A stretch of DNA of 64,000 bases from Fluctibacter halophilus (GTDB lineage: Bacteria; Pseudomonadota; Gammaproteobacteria; Enterobacterales; Alteromonadaceae), in assembly GCF_020687825.1 (NCBI RefSeq), contig NZ_JAJEWP010000003.1, positions 248,001 to 312,000 on the forward strand, read 5' to 3'. Positions 36,882 to 46,459 of the stretch are shown in pieces. A program made the position numbers and the translations under genes. Each line of letters begins with the position of its first letter. Positions within the stretch are counted from its first letter, which is position 1. Under the pieces are notes generated by a model, which made no database searches, was not told where the DNA came from, and was given only the letters and a program-made list of their open reading frames with translations.

Positions 36882-37316
36882 ATGAAAGTACTGCAAGGAA
36901 AAGGGCACTGTTTGTGTAAGGCGGTGACGGTAACGGCGGATAGCGTTAAAGCCTCTGTGGGTGCATGCCACTGTTCGATGTGCAGAACCTGGGGCGGTGG
37001 ACCTTTGCTCGCATTGGAATGCGGCAGCGACGTACACTTTACCGGGCAAGACAATATTGGGCGGTTTGCATCATCAGACTGGGCTGAGCGTGGCTTCTGT
37101 CGGCGTTGTGGTACGCACCTGTTTTATCACCTGCGTGAACAGGATGCGTATATTCTGCCTGCCGGTCTGCTGGATCTGTCAGCGGAGTTGATGCTCGACC
37201 ATGAAATTTTTGTCGATGAACAACCCCCGTATTATTGCTTTGCCAATGATACGCGCAAGATGACGGGTGCCGAGGTTTTTGCCGCTTATGCACCACCGGA
37301 TCAAGAAAAAGAATAA
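36882..37316 (+). CDS. GFA-family zinc protein (glutathione-dependent formaldehyde-activating-like)
   Basis: 144 residues of the GFA/CENP-V fold. The zinc ligands are GHCLC, CHCSMC and CRRCGTH, the complete set for the two-zinc scaffold. Family members are named after Gfa, which speeds glutathione-formaldehyde adduct formation, but most have no proven activity. The ATG at 36882 follows an AAGGAG site; an ATG six codons earlier would place that site inside the gene. It is convergent with the yiiD-like gene. Confidence 0.85.
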   Translation: MKVLQGKGHCLCKAVTVTADSVKASVGACHCSMCRTWGGGPLLALECGSDVHFTGQDNIGRFASSDWAERGFCRRCGTHLFYHLREQDAYILPAGLLDLSAELMLDHEIFVDEQPPYYCFANDTRKMTGAEVFAAYAPPDQEKE

Positions 37317-37327
37317 TAAGTCTTTAA

Positions 37328-38242
37328 TTATGGTGTGGGGTCATCCCGACTGGGCAATACCCAGTAGACCCCTTTGAATTCGGCCACCGGTGTGTCACCG
37401 TCGAGAATATCAACCTGCAGCTTGATACAGCTTTTTTTCTTCCGTTCAAGCAGGCTGAATTTGCCGTCCAGGGTCTCTATATTGCAGATTGCACGGGGCT
37501 CCTGAGTGATTGGCTTGTGATAGTGAATATCCCCGTCACCGAGCACGATCTCACCGGTTAAATCTTTCTCTTTTAATTTAAGAAAAATCATTCCCCAACC
37601 TGTCAGTGTGGCCAGTGAAAAAATGCTGCCAGCAAACATGGTGCCGTGCAGGTTAATGTTTTTATTCAACGAGGCTCTGACTTCGAGTGTGCTGCCACTG
37701 TATTGGTGCAGCTTGATGCCCATTTGTTCCGAGATGGGGATGGTGTCGTGCCAGGTTTCCTGTAACAGCTGGCACCACTTGGGATGTAACATGATGGTGT
37801 TCATGTCTGTCAGTTGCTTCACCATCTGCTGGCGCCGCAACTGGCCTAATTCATTGGGGGCTTCCTGTTCAACCTCAAATCCGCAGGCTGAGAAAAATGG
37901 GATAGACAGCTCGCGGCTGTTGGTCACCAGTCGGGTAGCCCCCTGTCGGCGCGCTTCGTTTTCCAGTGCGGAAAGCACCAGCTTACCCAGTCCTTTACCT
38001 TCGGCGGACTTGGCCACCGCAATATGGCGGATCTGGGCTTCTTCAGCGGTGTTGAGGTGCACGCGCCCAACGGCCACCACGTTGCCCTGACTGTCACGCA
38101 CCATACGGTGCTCACCAACCGTTTCGTATTCGTCTTTTTCGGAACCAAGAGGGAAATTCCACGGTTGGCGCAAACGCTCCCAACGCAGGTGAAAATAGTG
38201 TTCGAAATCCTCGTCACTGATAGGGGTATCAACTTTGTACAT
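37328..38242 (-). CDS. Bifunctional GNAT/thioesterase-fold protein (YiiD-like)
   Basis: 304 residues with two domains. Residues about 1-150 are a GNAT domain (VGRVHLNTAEEAQIRHIAV and AEGKGLGKLVLSALE). Residues 155-300 are a YiiD-type hotdog thioesterase domain (LHGTMFAGSIFSLATLTGWGM). The E. coli homologue YiiD has been linked to malonyl-ACP decarboxylation for starting fatty-acid synthesis (reported as MadA/FabY). The gene lies just downstream of dtd on the same strand, as in E. coli. Confidence 0.87.
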   Translation of the reverse strand: MYKVDTPISDEDFEHYFHLRWERLRQPWNFPLGSEKDEYETVGEHRMVRDSQGNVVAVGRVHLNTAEEAQIRHIAVAKSAEGKGLGKLVLSALENEARRQGATRLVTNSRELSIPFFSACGFEVEQEAPNELGQLRRQQMVKQLTDMNTIMLHPKWCQLLQETWHDTIPISEQMGIKLHQYSGSTLEVRASLNKNINLHGTMFAGSIFSLATLTGWGMIFLKLKEKDLTGEIVLGDGDIHYHKPITQEPRAICNIETLDGKFSLLERKKKSCIKLQVDILDGDTPVAEFKGVYWVLPSRDDPTP

Positions 38243-38340
38243 GGCTGCCAGTGGTTCCTTTTAACCCCCTGTAAATCGGGGTGGTTGCGACAAGCGAATT
38301 TACCATTTAATCCCAACTTGGGGCAGACAGCAAGGACTGT

Positions 38341-38778
38341 TTAGCTTTGTAACAGAAAGGTCACCGGGCCGTCGTTGGTCAGTGAAACCTGCATGTCGGC
38401 GCCGAATTGACCGCTTTGTACTGCGATTCCTTTGCTGCCGGCGTAATCGAGGGCGTAGTGGTACAGTTGTTCTCCCAGGGCCGGGCTGGCGCCGCGGGAA
38501 AAGCCGGGACGATTACCTTTTTGGGTGTCGGCGACCAAAGTGAACTGAGATACGATCAATAGCTGGCCGCTGACTTGTTGCAGGTTGAGATTCATTTTGC
38601 CGGCTTCATCACTGAATATCCGGTAGGCGAGTACTTTATCGATCAACTTGCGGGCACTGGCTTCGGTATCTTCTTTTTCCACCCCCAGCAACAACAGAAT
38701 ACCCTGTTCGATGGCTCCGACCGTTTGTTGATTGACGTCTACCCGCGCCTCGCGTACCCGTTGTATCAGTCCTTTCAT
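38341..38778 (-). CDS. dtd: D-aminoacyl-tRNA deacylase
   Basis: 145 residues, the standard length. Dtd hydrolyses D-amino acids and glycine wrongly loaded on tRNA. It shows the start [24 protein letters not shown], the active-site block [17 protein letters not shown] and the cross-subunit NDGPVTFLL. The ATG at 38778 overlaps the pip stop by 4 bases. The longer frame upstream lies within pip and is rejected. Confidence 0.96.
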   Translation of the reverse strand: MKGLIQRVREARVDVNQQTVGAIEQGILLLLGVEKEDTEASARKLIDKVLAYRIFSDEAGKMNLNLQQVSGQLLIVSQFTLVADTQKGNRPGFSRGASPALGEQLYHYALDYAGSKGIAVQSGQFGADMQVSLTNDGPVTFLLQS

Positions 38779-39743
38779 GTGTGTTCTTCCTCCAGAAAAC
38801 GCAGCAGCGCATCGGCACTTTGACGCATCGCGTGGGCAATGGCTGGGTCGGTCAGGCTGTGTCCGGCCCCCGGAACAATCAACAGCTCTCCGCCCTCCCA
38901 GGCCCGGCACAGTGTATCGGCGCCGGCCAGCTTGCAAATCATGTCGTAGCGCCCGTGAATAACGGTTCCGGGTATGTTACGGATTTTGTCGACGTTGTCT
39001 AAAATGAATCCTGCGGGAATAAAACAGCGGTTGTGCAGATAGTGACACTCCAGGGTGGCCAGGCTTAAGGTCGTGGATAACTGTTGAGCGAGGTCAAACT
39101 CGTTCACCGTGCTGTGCAATTGTGCCAACTGTTCTTCCCACAAACACCAGGCCTTTGCCGCGGCGACGCGGTGTAGTTCGTCGTCACTGCACAATAGACG
39201 GTAATAGTGGCTCAGTACGGCCTCTGCGCTCAGTGGCGGGGAGATTTCCTGGGTTAGCTGGCGGTAATGTTCCGGAAACAGGTTGGCCGGTCCGCCACTG
39301 GGACCCAGGAACCAATCCAGGTCATCCTGACGTGCCAGGAAAGTACCCCGCAACAACAATCCGGACACTGAATCGGGCGCGTCGATAGCCGCCAATAACG
39401 CCAGCGTTGATCCCCACGAACCACCGCAAATGACCCATTGCCGGATACCAAGATGTTCACGGATGCGTGTTATGTCTGCCAATAAATCCTGTGTGGTGTT
39501 TGCATGTAGCTCACAATGGGGTGTCGATTGTCCACTGCCCCGCTGATCGAAACCGATGATGCGATAGCCGTCAGGATTGAACAGGGTGCGATAAAAAGGC
39601 GCCAGACCCGCTCCAGGCCCCCCGTGAAGGTACAACACAGGCTGCCCTGACGGATTGCCACTTTGTTCTAAATACACGCGATGACCGTCCCCCATGTCGA
39701 GAAATTCCTGTTGGTAGGGGGTCAAGGGTGGATAGGTTTGCAT
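38775..39743 (-). CDS. pip: Proline iminopeptidase
   Basis: 322 residues of the S33 alpha/beta-hydrolase family, which removes N-terminal proline from peptides. The oxyanion motif [21 protein letters not shown] and the nucleophile elbow [11 protein letters not shown] are complete. The catalytic histidine lies in [10 protein letters not shown] and the acid in [10 protein letters not shown]. It is the first gene of the unit pip-dtd-yiiD. It is not part of the E. coli order yihY-dtd-yiiD, so it is an added member here. Confidence 0.94.
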   Translation of the reverse strand: MQTYPPLTPYQQEFLDMGDGHRVYLEQSGNPSGQPVLYLHGGPGAGLAPFYRTLFNPDGYRIIGFDQRGSGQSTPHCELHANTTQDLLADITRIREHLGIRQWVICGGSWGSTLALLAAIDAPDSVSGLLLRGTFLARQDDLDWFLGPSGGPANLFPEHYRQLTQEISPPLSAEAVLSHYYRLLCSDDELHRVAAAKAWCLWEEQLAQLHSTVNEFDLAQQLSTTLSLATLECHYLHNRCFIPAGFILDNVDKIRNIPGTVIHGRYDMICKLAGADTLCRAWEGGELLIVPGAGHSLTDPAIAHAMRQSADALLRFLEEEHT

Positions 39744-39837
39744 AGCGAAGCCCGTTTTAGGTTTGTTAAATGGTCTGGATTAGATTAATTTAGCAGTTAA
39801 TCCCCCGTGTTTGACAATCAGAATCAAGGAGAAAGGT

Positions 39838-40062
39838 ATGGCGGGTCAAGGTTCAGGTGGCAATGTAATTGCTGCAATTTGCAGTTTCTTTATCCCCGGA
39901 TTGGGTCAGTTGGTGCAAGGGCGTATTCTCATGGCGTTGATATTTTTCGTCGCTGTGTCAGTGGGCTATTTCTTCTGGGTGCTGATCATCCCGGGCATTA
40001 TCGGCGCGATCTTCCACCTGTGGGCGATTGTTGATGCGGCCAAGTTCCGGAGTGCAGGCTGA
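39838..40062 (+). CDS. Small membrane protein, TM2-like
   Basis: 74 residues with two hydrophobic segments separated by a short turn: IAAICSFFIPGLGQLVQGRILMA starts the first pair, and IIPGIIGAIFHLWAIVDAAKF ends it. The GLGQLVQGR turn resembles TM2-domain and related small membrane proteins of unknown function. The ATG at 39838 has a clear AAGGAG site. The stop overlaps the ATG of the lipoprotein gene by one base, so the two are coupled and probably work together. Confidence 0.75.
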   Translation: MAGQGSGGNVIAAICSFFIPGLGQLVQGRILMALIFFVAVSVGYFFWVLIIPGIIGAIFHLWAIVDAAKFRSAG

Positions 40063-40697
40063 TGAAACGCTTGCTGCTTCCATTGGTGTTGGTGGTGCTG
40101 ACCGGGTGTCAGTCTGCTTACTACTCCACCATGGAAAAATTCGGCATTGAGAAGCGCGATATCTTGGTGGATCGGGTCGAAGAAGCGAAAGACAGTCAGG
40201 AAGAAGCCCAGCAACAGTTCAGCTCTGCGTTGGAGCAATTCAGTGCGCTGATCAATTTTGATGGCGGCGAATTGCAGGAAGTGTACGAGTCCCTCAAAGA
40301 TCAGTATGAAGCCAGCGAAGCCTCTGCTGAGCGGGTTACCGGTCGCATTGATGCAGTGGAAAGTGTGGCTGAAGCGTTGTTCGATGAATGGCAGGACGAG
40401 CTGGACAAGTACAGCAGTGAAAACCTGCGCCGCGACAGTCAACGTAAGCTGCGTGAAACCCAGCGGCGTTACTCGTCGTTGATCACCGCAATGCGTAAAG
40501 CGGAATCGAAAATGGCGCCGGTGTTGTCAGCATTGCAGGACAACGTGCTGTACCTCAAACACAACCTTAATGCTTCGGCAATCGGCGCATTACAGGGTGA
40601 GTTTGGCACCATTAAAAAGGACATTGACCAGTTGATCCGTGAGATGAATACCGCGATTGCACAAAGCAACAGCTTTATTGAGAGTATTCAGAACTGA
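40062..40697 (+). CDS. DUF2959-family lipoprotein
   Basis: 211 residues. A short signal sequence ends in a lipobox LTGC, so it is a lipoprotein. The mature part is almost entirely coiled coil, rich in Glu, Gln and Ala, with the family blocks YYSTMEKFGIEKRDILVDRV and VLYLKHNLNASAIGAL. The function of DUF2959 is unknown; a structural or scaffolding role in the envelope is plausible. It is coupled to the small membrane protein upstream. Its last 23 bases overlap the end of the convergent yihY gene. Confidence 0.85.
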   Translation: MKRLLLPLVLVVLTGCQSAYYSTMEKFGIEKRDILVDRVEEAKDSQEEAQQQFSSALEQFSALINFDGGELQEVYESLKDQYEASEASAERVTGRIDAVESVAEALFDEWQDELDKYSSENLRRDSQRKLRETQRRYSSLITAMRKAESKMAPVLSALQDNVLYLKHNLNASAIGALQGEFGTIKKDIDQLIREMNTAIAQSNSFIESIQN

Positions 40698-41571
40698 CCA
40701 CCTGAGATGTTTTTTCAGAGCGTCTGGCGGCCGCCAGGCGCTCAATTCCGCGGGTAAACTCAGCCCCGACCAAGACCACTATCCAGCTCAAATACACCCA
40801 TACAAACAGAATGGGGATCACTGCAATGGCGCCGTAAATCATCTGATAGGACGGAAACGCCTTCACATACAGACCGAACAATTGCTTAGACAATTCAAAC
40901 AGGGTTGCGGCCAGTAGCGCACCAATCAGTGCATGACGGGCGTTGATGCGCTTGTTCGGAACGACCATGTAGAGAATAAAAAACGCCAGCACGGAGGTTA
41001 TGAAGGGGACGACTTTGAGCGTTATCGTCAGCAGTCCTGGGGTGTATTCATCGGCGAACGCCGCCAGACCGATCAGATAGCTACTCATGACGACGCTGAC
41101 CCCGATCAACAAAGGTCCCATGGTCAACACCATCCAGTATACCGCAAAGGTGTAAATCCGCGGGCGTTCACTGCGTGTCTGCCAGATACGATTAAGGGTA
41201 TTGTCGACGTTGGATATCAATGCAAGGGCGACGGCGACCAGAAACACAATACTCAGGGCACCCATTTTGGAGGCATTACCGACGAACTCGGTCATGTATT
41301 GCTGCACCACATCGCCGGCGTGGGGAACAAAATTACTGAACACAAACGCTTCTAATTGTTCACGCACGCTGGCAAAGGCAGGGAAGGCGGACAGGATGCT
41401 GAAAAACACCACAATAAAAGGCACCAGCGACAGCAGCGACACATAGGCAAGGTGTCCTGCTGAGACGGTGATGCGGTCTTCTTTGCATTGGTGGGTGACA
41501 CTGCGTACCAGTCGCCACAGGTAATCCAGCCGCCGCTGCGCGAGCATAAGAAAGCGATTGTCTGCCAACAT
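40675..41571 (-). CDS. yihY: YihY/BrkB-family inner-membrane protein
   Basis: 298 residues with six membrane segments of the YihY (formerly RNase BN/BrkB) family. Recognisable are HLAYVSLLSLVPFIVVFFSI, NTLNRIWQTRSERP and YGAIAVIPILFVWVYLSWIVVLVGAEF. Its function is not settled, and the old RNase BN name is a misassignment. With dtd and yiiD it recalls the E. coli order yihY-dtd-yiiD, but here the two small envelope genes and pip lie between. Confidence 0.9.
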   Translation of the reverse strand: MLADNRFLMLAQRRLDYLWRLVRSVTHQCKEDRITVSAGHLAYVSLLSLVPFIVVFFSILSAFPAFASVREQLEAFVFSNFVPHAGDVVQQYMTEFVGNASKMGALSIVFLVAVALALISNVDNTLNRIWQTRSERPRIYTFAVYWMVLTMGPLLIGVSVVMSSYLIGLAAFADEYTPGLLTITLKVVPFITSVLAFFILYMVVPNKRINARHALIGALLAATLFELSKQLFGLYVKAFPSYQMIYGAIAVIPILFVWVYLSWIVVLVGAEFTRGIERLAAARRSEKTSQVVSSEYSQ

Positions 41572-41608
41572 AATGTTCCTTAAAACAAGGTGTTGGCGTC
41601 AGTATACG

Positions 41609-42538
<930 letters not shown>

Positions 42539-42645
42539 CGGTTATTTTTAGGCCGTCAAGATGTTTAGCCTTCTATATTGCAAATAGGTGCAGTACTATT
42601 TAGACCTAACACTTATAAGAAAGAAAAAAACAGAGAGCAAATTTC

Positions 42646-42966
42646 ATGGCGAAATGGAATGGCGATTACATTCACCCCTATGCGGAACATGGCAAAAAAA
42701 GTGAGCAGGTCAAAAAAGTCACTGTTTCTATTCCGCTAAAGGTGCTCAAAGTACTGACAGACGAGCGCACCCGGCGCCAGGTCAACAACCTGCGCCATGC
42801 AACCAACTCGGAATTATTGTGTGAAGCATTTTTGCATGCTTTCACTGGTCAGCCGTTGCCTGATGATGAGGATTTGACCAAGGACAATCCGAATCGTATT
42901 CCCCGCGAAGCCCGTCGGCAGATGGTCGAAATGGGCCTTGACCCGGAGGACGTGGAAAAGGATTGA
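42646..42966 (+). CDS. metJ: Methionine repressor MetJ
   Basis: 106 residues, full length. MetJ is a ribbon-helix-helix repressor using SAM as co-repressor. The DNA-contacting strand [19 protein letters not shown] and the helix [20 protein letters not shown] are very close to the E. coli protein. It is divergent from metF and probably regulates itself through the boxes between them. Confidence 0.98.
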   Translation: MAKWNGDYIHPYAEHGKKSEQVKKVTVSIPLKVLKVLTDERTRRQVNNLRHATNSELLCEAFLHAFTGQPLPDDEDLTKDNPNRIPREARRQMVEMGLDPEDVEKD

Positions 42967-43033
42967 GTTGCCTATTCGCCCTTGCTAGTCTGGTCCGCCG
43001 ATACCGTAAAATAACAATAATAGGAAACGGACC

Positions 43034-44443
43034 ATGCGCAAATGCGGACTGCTGCTGATTGGACTGGCCTCCACTACCTGTGAGGCCGAATCTCTGCCCC
43101 CCATTCTTGACTATTTCCCTGGCTGCCATTACCAGACCCTGGCCACCGTCACCGAAACCCGCCAATTGGATACCAACCTAGAGCGGGATGAATTTGAAAA
43201 AGACAAACAGCGTTTGTTGCGTCAATTGCAAACAGCCGCCCGTGATGCCAATGCCGATGCGCTGGTGATCACCGACCTGGAACAGAAGAACAACCGCTTG
43301 CGGTCTGAATCCCACCAGAATCTGGTGCGCTATACCTATACGGCCAAGGCCATCAGCGGTTGTGAGACAGAAGACCCGGAACTGCGGGTAGCCAGTGAAT
43401 ACACCGAAACCGGACAGCGCCGTCGCCAGTTGGCGGCGTCACGGATAAGCAGCACCAAAACCGTCACGGTGGACCTGCGCCCGGCCTATAGTCAGAGCTG
43501 GTTGTTGCAAACGCCGATATTGGATGAGGCGTGGAAGCAACGCCCGCCAATGTCGCAAATGCACCTGAACAGCAAGGGTACATTGCAGGGCGTCAACCTG
43601 GGGGCAAGCATGTCGACAGTGGTTGAGCAACTGGGCTATCCCAGTGCCGAATGGCAACGCTTTGAAGGCATAAAAACCTTCAGTTACGGGCGTCAGACGT
43701 GGCTGCATTTTCGTGACGCCATGCTGGTGGGCATCGACCTCGGTGACCCGAACCTGCCCAATGCAACCCTGAACGAAATTCCATTGCTGTCAGACTGGAA
43801 CGACAGCGACTGGCAATTGAACGACAACATTGTTGCCAATATGGACCGCAGCACCGCATTGACGTTTTTGCCCTCAGACGCAGACATTACGGACAAACAG
43901 GCCCAATGGCATCAGCAAGGCACCACGACCCGGTTAACGTTTCGCACTGACGGTGGCGAGCAGGCTTATGTCGCAGGGGTAAGTTTACGCAGTGGCGGTG
44001 CCCTGAAAGAACATTCGCCCGAGGGTGTCGACTATCAACCGATTGTCTCCGCATTGTCCGGTACTTCTGCCGATGCACTTCAGTCCGGCTTACAAGGGTT
44101 TGCGCAGCGTACGCCCCAACAAGCCCGCATCCATCAGGGCGACAATACGTACCTGGACATTTATGACAATGGCCTGGCCATCCAATGGAGCGGCGAACAT
44201 GCCAAGCAGATCCTGATCCGGGAAAATCTGTTGGGCAAGTCTGGTTCAAACGCTGACTGGCAATTGACCCCACATATCCGCCAAGGAGCGACACTGGGAC
44301 AGCTGCAGGAGGCGTTTGGCGATGAACTATCGGCCTTTTTCGGTGAAGGCACGCTGTTTCTGCAGCACTATGACGTCAAATTGTACTTTGACGGTGATGA
44401 CGACGACGCGCCCTTGTATGCCGCCGAACTGACACTGTATTGA
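43034..44443 (+). CDS. Periplasmic protein of unknown function
   Basis: 469 residues. A signal peptide (MRKCGLLLIGLASTTCEAES) is followed by a helical, charged region (about 50-90) and several beta-rich segments. Two segments have the same form, a short helix then a beta-hairpin: LQGVNLGASMSTVVEQLGYP (about 183-202) and RQGATLGQLQEAFGDE (about 417-432). This recalls the SmpA/OmlA-type repeats of envelope proteins. I recognise no named family. It sits between metJ and a bidirectional terminator and has no evident partner gene. Confidence 0.7.
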   Translation: MRKCGLLLIGLASTTCEAESLPPILDYFPGCHYQTLATVTETRQLDTNLERDEFEKDKQRLLRQLQTAARDANADALVITDLEQKNNRLRSESHQNLVRYTYTAKAISGCETEDPELRVASEYTETGQRRRQLAASRISSTKTVTVDLRPAYSQSWLLQTPILDEAWKQRPPMSQMHLNSKGTLQGVNLGASMSTVVEQLGYPSAEWQRFEGIKTFSYGRQTWLHFRDAMLVGIDLGDPNLPNATLNEIPLLSDWNDSDWQLNDNIVANMDRSTALTFLPSDADITDKQAQWHQQGTTTRLTFRTDGGEQAYVAGVSLRSGGALKEHSPEGVDYQPIVSALSGTSADALQSGLQGFAQRTPQQARIHQGDNTYLDIYDNGLAIQWSGEHAKQILIRENLLGKSGSNADWQLTPHIRQGATLGQLQEAFGDELSAFFGEGTLFLQHYDVKLYFDGDDDDAPLYAAELTLY

Positions 44444-44457
44444 GAGGATAAGGGAAT

Positions 44458-44486
44458 AAAAAAGCCGGCATAGTGCCGGCTTTTTT
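44458..44486. terminator. Bidirectional terminator between the 43034 gene and maeB
   Basis: GCCGGCA/TGCCGGC form a stem with a 3-base loop, flanked by an A-run on the left and six Ts on the right, so it can end transcription from both sides. Confidence 0.9.
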
Positions 44487-44501
44487 GTTGCAACAAAACG
44501 G

Positions 44502-45749
44502 TTAGTTTTGCATGTAATCCGCTGGCAGGCTTTCGATACCGGCAACACCCGAGTCGATGGCGGCCTGGGCGACTGCGGTGGCAACCCGCTGACACAGGCG
44601 TGGGTCCATCGGTTTAGGAATGATGTATTGGCGGCCAAACTCAAGTGAATCGGACTGGCTGGCGGCCAGCACTTCTGCAGGTACCGGCTCTTTGGCGATA
44701 CTGCGAATAGCCTCGACGGCAGCCACTTTCATTTCGTCATTAATCGCGCTGGCCCGAACGTCCAATGCGCCGCGGAAAATAAACGGGAAACACAACACGT
44801 TGTTGACCTGATTCGGGTAATCCGAACGACCGGTCGCCATGATCAGATCCTTGCGTGCGGCATGGGCCAGCTCCGGCTTGATTTCCGGATCCGGGTTCGA
44901 ACAGGCGAACACGATGGGGTTTTCAGCCATCAGTGACAAGGCGGCTGGGGGCAGTACGTCGGGGCCTGATACGCCGACAAAAACGTCTGCACCTTCCATC
45001 ACATCTTCCAATGTGCGTTTGTCGGTATTGTTGGCAAACAACATCTTGTGCGGGGTCAAATCATCCCGACGGGTGTGAATAACGCCTTTACGATCCAGCA
45101 TGTAGATACGTTCACGCTGAGCACCACACTTGATCAGGAGTTCCATACACGCCACAGCTGCAGCGCCGGCACCCATGCACACGATGGTTACGTCATGGAT
45201 GGCTTTACCCTGAATCTCCAACGCATTGAGCATACCTGCTGCGGTCACAATCGCGGTGCCGTGCTGGTCGTCATGGAACACCGGTACCTTACAGCGCTTG
45301 ATCAGTTCCTGTTCGATTTCAAAGCACTCGGGGGCTTTGATGTCTTCCAGGTTGATGCCGCCGAAGGTATCTGCAATGTTCGCCACCGTGGTGATAAATT
45401 CTTCTGTGGTACGGTGTTTGACCTCGATATCGATCGAATCCAGACCTGCAAAACGTTTGAACAGCAGCGCTTTACCTTCCATTACGGGTTTGGATGCCAG
45501 TGGACCGAGGTTCCCCAGCCCGAGAATGGCGGTGCCATTGGAGATGACTGCCACCATGTTGCCTTTGGCAGTGTATTTGTATGCGGCGTCCGGGTCAGCG
45601 GCGATTTCGCGCACCGGCTCTGCCACACCGGGACTGTAGGCCAATGCCAGGTCAGTCACGCTTTCGGCGGGTTTGGTTAATTCAACGCTGATTTTGCCAG
45701 GGCGTGGCTTGGCATGGTAGTCCAATGCTTTTTGTCGAAAGTCAGACAT
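44502..45749 (-). CDS. maeB: NADP-dependent malic enzyme, short form
   Basis: 415 residues. The enzyme decarboxylates malate to pyruvate with NADP. It contains only the malic enzyme domains and lacks the phosphotransacetylase-like C-terminal half of long MaeB. Blocks seen are LAYSPGVAEPVREI, AVISNGTAILGLGNLG, KAPECFEIEQEL, VFHDDQHGTAIV, and the nucleotide fold VCMGAGAAAVACMELL. It lies alone. A PdhR-like operator lies upstream, which would tie it to pyruvate level. Confidence 0.93.
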   Translation of the reverse strand: MSDFRQKALDYHAKPRPGKISVELTKPAESVTDLALAYSPGVAEPVREIAADPDAAYKYTAKGNMVAVISNGTAILGLGNLGPLASKPVMEGKALLFKRFAGLDSIDIEVKHRTTEEFITTVANIADTFGGINLEDIKAPECFEIEQELIKRCKVPVFHDDQHGTAIVTAAGMLNALEIQGKAIHDVTIVCMGAGAAAVACMELLIKCGAQRERIYMLDRKGVIHTRRDDLTPHKMLFANNTDKRTLEDVMEGADVFVGVSGPDVLPPAALSLMAENPIVFACSNPDPEIKPELAHAARKDLIMATGRSDYPNQVNNVLCFPFIFRGALDVRASAINDEMKVAAVEAIRSIAKEPVPAEVLAASQSDSLEFGRQYIIPKPMDPRLCQRVATAVAQAAIDSGVAGIESLPADYMQN

Positions 45750-45975
45750 GGTAGTGCCTTTGTCCTTTGCGTGTAGGGTTTAAACAAGGGTTAGGCTCAC
45801 ACTTTTTATCGGGTCTCTGCCCGTTGGCATTTTTTTATCGTGAGATCTGTCGCGCACTTTACCATAACCGGAATGGCGGAACATATCTGATCACCATAAC
45901 CAAAAGTCATAGTAAATGGGTTTTTGTTTTGCTGACCAATCATTGTGCTGAATGACTGGTATAGATTGGATGGAT
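45750..45975. other. maeB upstream region without a gene
   Basis: Together with the operator and terminator to its right, this belongs to a 309-base gap between maeB and rpmE. No frame looks coding. On the minus strand a further half-site (ATTGGTC, 45935-45941) resembles one arm of the PdhR-like operator. No convincing -35/-10 pair was found. Confidence 0.4.
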
Positions 45976-45990
45976 AGTGGTATGACCAGT
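45976..45990. promoter_or_regulatory. PdhR/GntR-type operator upstream of maeB
   Basis: AGTGGTATGACCAGT matches the E. coli PdhR consensus ATTGGTATGACCAAT at 13 of 15 positions and has the GGT-N3-ACC dyad of FadR/PdhR-type regulators. A half-site CTGGTAT lies just to the left. It is 227 bases before the maeB start, so the promoter would have a long leader. Confidence 0.45.
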
Positions 45991-46014
45991 TGGTCGGGTT
46001 TAATCGCCAGGCAC

Positions 46015-46040
46015 AAAAAAAGGCGCGTGATGCGCCTTTT
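46015..46040 (-). terminator. Intrinsic terminator after rpmE
   Basis: On the minus strand AAAAGGCGC pairs with GCGCCTTTT over a 5-base loop, followed by more Ts. It begins 18 bases after the rpmE stop. Confidence 0.9.
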
Positions 46041-46057
46041 CTGAGGGTAACAAGAAC

Positions 46058-46270
46058 TTACTTCTTGCCCAGTACGCTGAAGCGTTTCTTGAACTTGTCA
46101 ACACGACCACCGGTGTCAACGTTACGTTGCTTACCAGTGTAGAAAGGGTGACAGGCAGAACAAACGTCCAGGTTCAGATCCTTGTTCAGGGTAGAACGGA
46201 TGGCCATTTTGTTACCGCAAGAGCACACTGCAGTAATTTCATTGTATTCTGGGTGGATACCTTGTTTCAT
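46058..46270 (-). CDS. rpmE: 50S ribosomal protein L31, zinc-binding form
   Basis: 70 residues. L31 sits at the ribosome subunit interface. This is the zinc-containing form: [20 protein letters not shown] has the first cysteine pair and [13 protein letters not shown] the second. The ATG at 46270 has a GAGGT site; a start four codons earlier is unlikely. It is divergent from priA, the usual arrangement, and has its own terminator. Confidence 0.97.
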   Translation of the reverse strand: MKQGIHPEYNEITAVCSCGNKMAIRSTLNKDLNLDVCSACHPFYTGKQRNVDTGGRVDKFKKRFSVLGKK

Positions 46271-46459
46271 GGGATACCTCATCTTAAGGCCGTATCGCTA
46301 TCCAGCCCGAAGCTGAACACCATACGTAATTACATTTTAACGTGCGTCGGCCGATAGGGCTTGCCGCAAAGAGGCGCGCATATTAATGTATCGACTGGTT
46401 CCGATCAAGCATTTTTGCTGCATTTATCACCAGTACACGTCAGGTTTCTGCGGTTTTTC

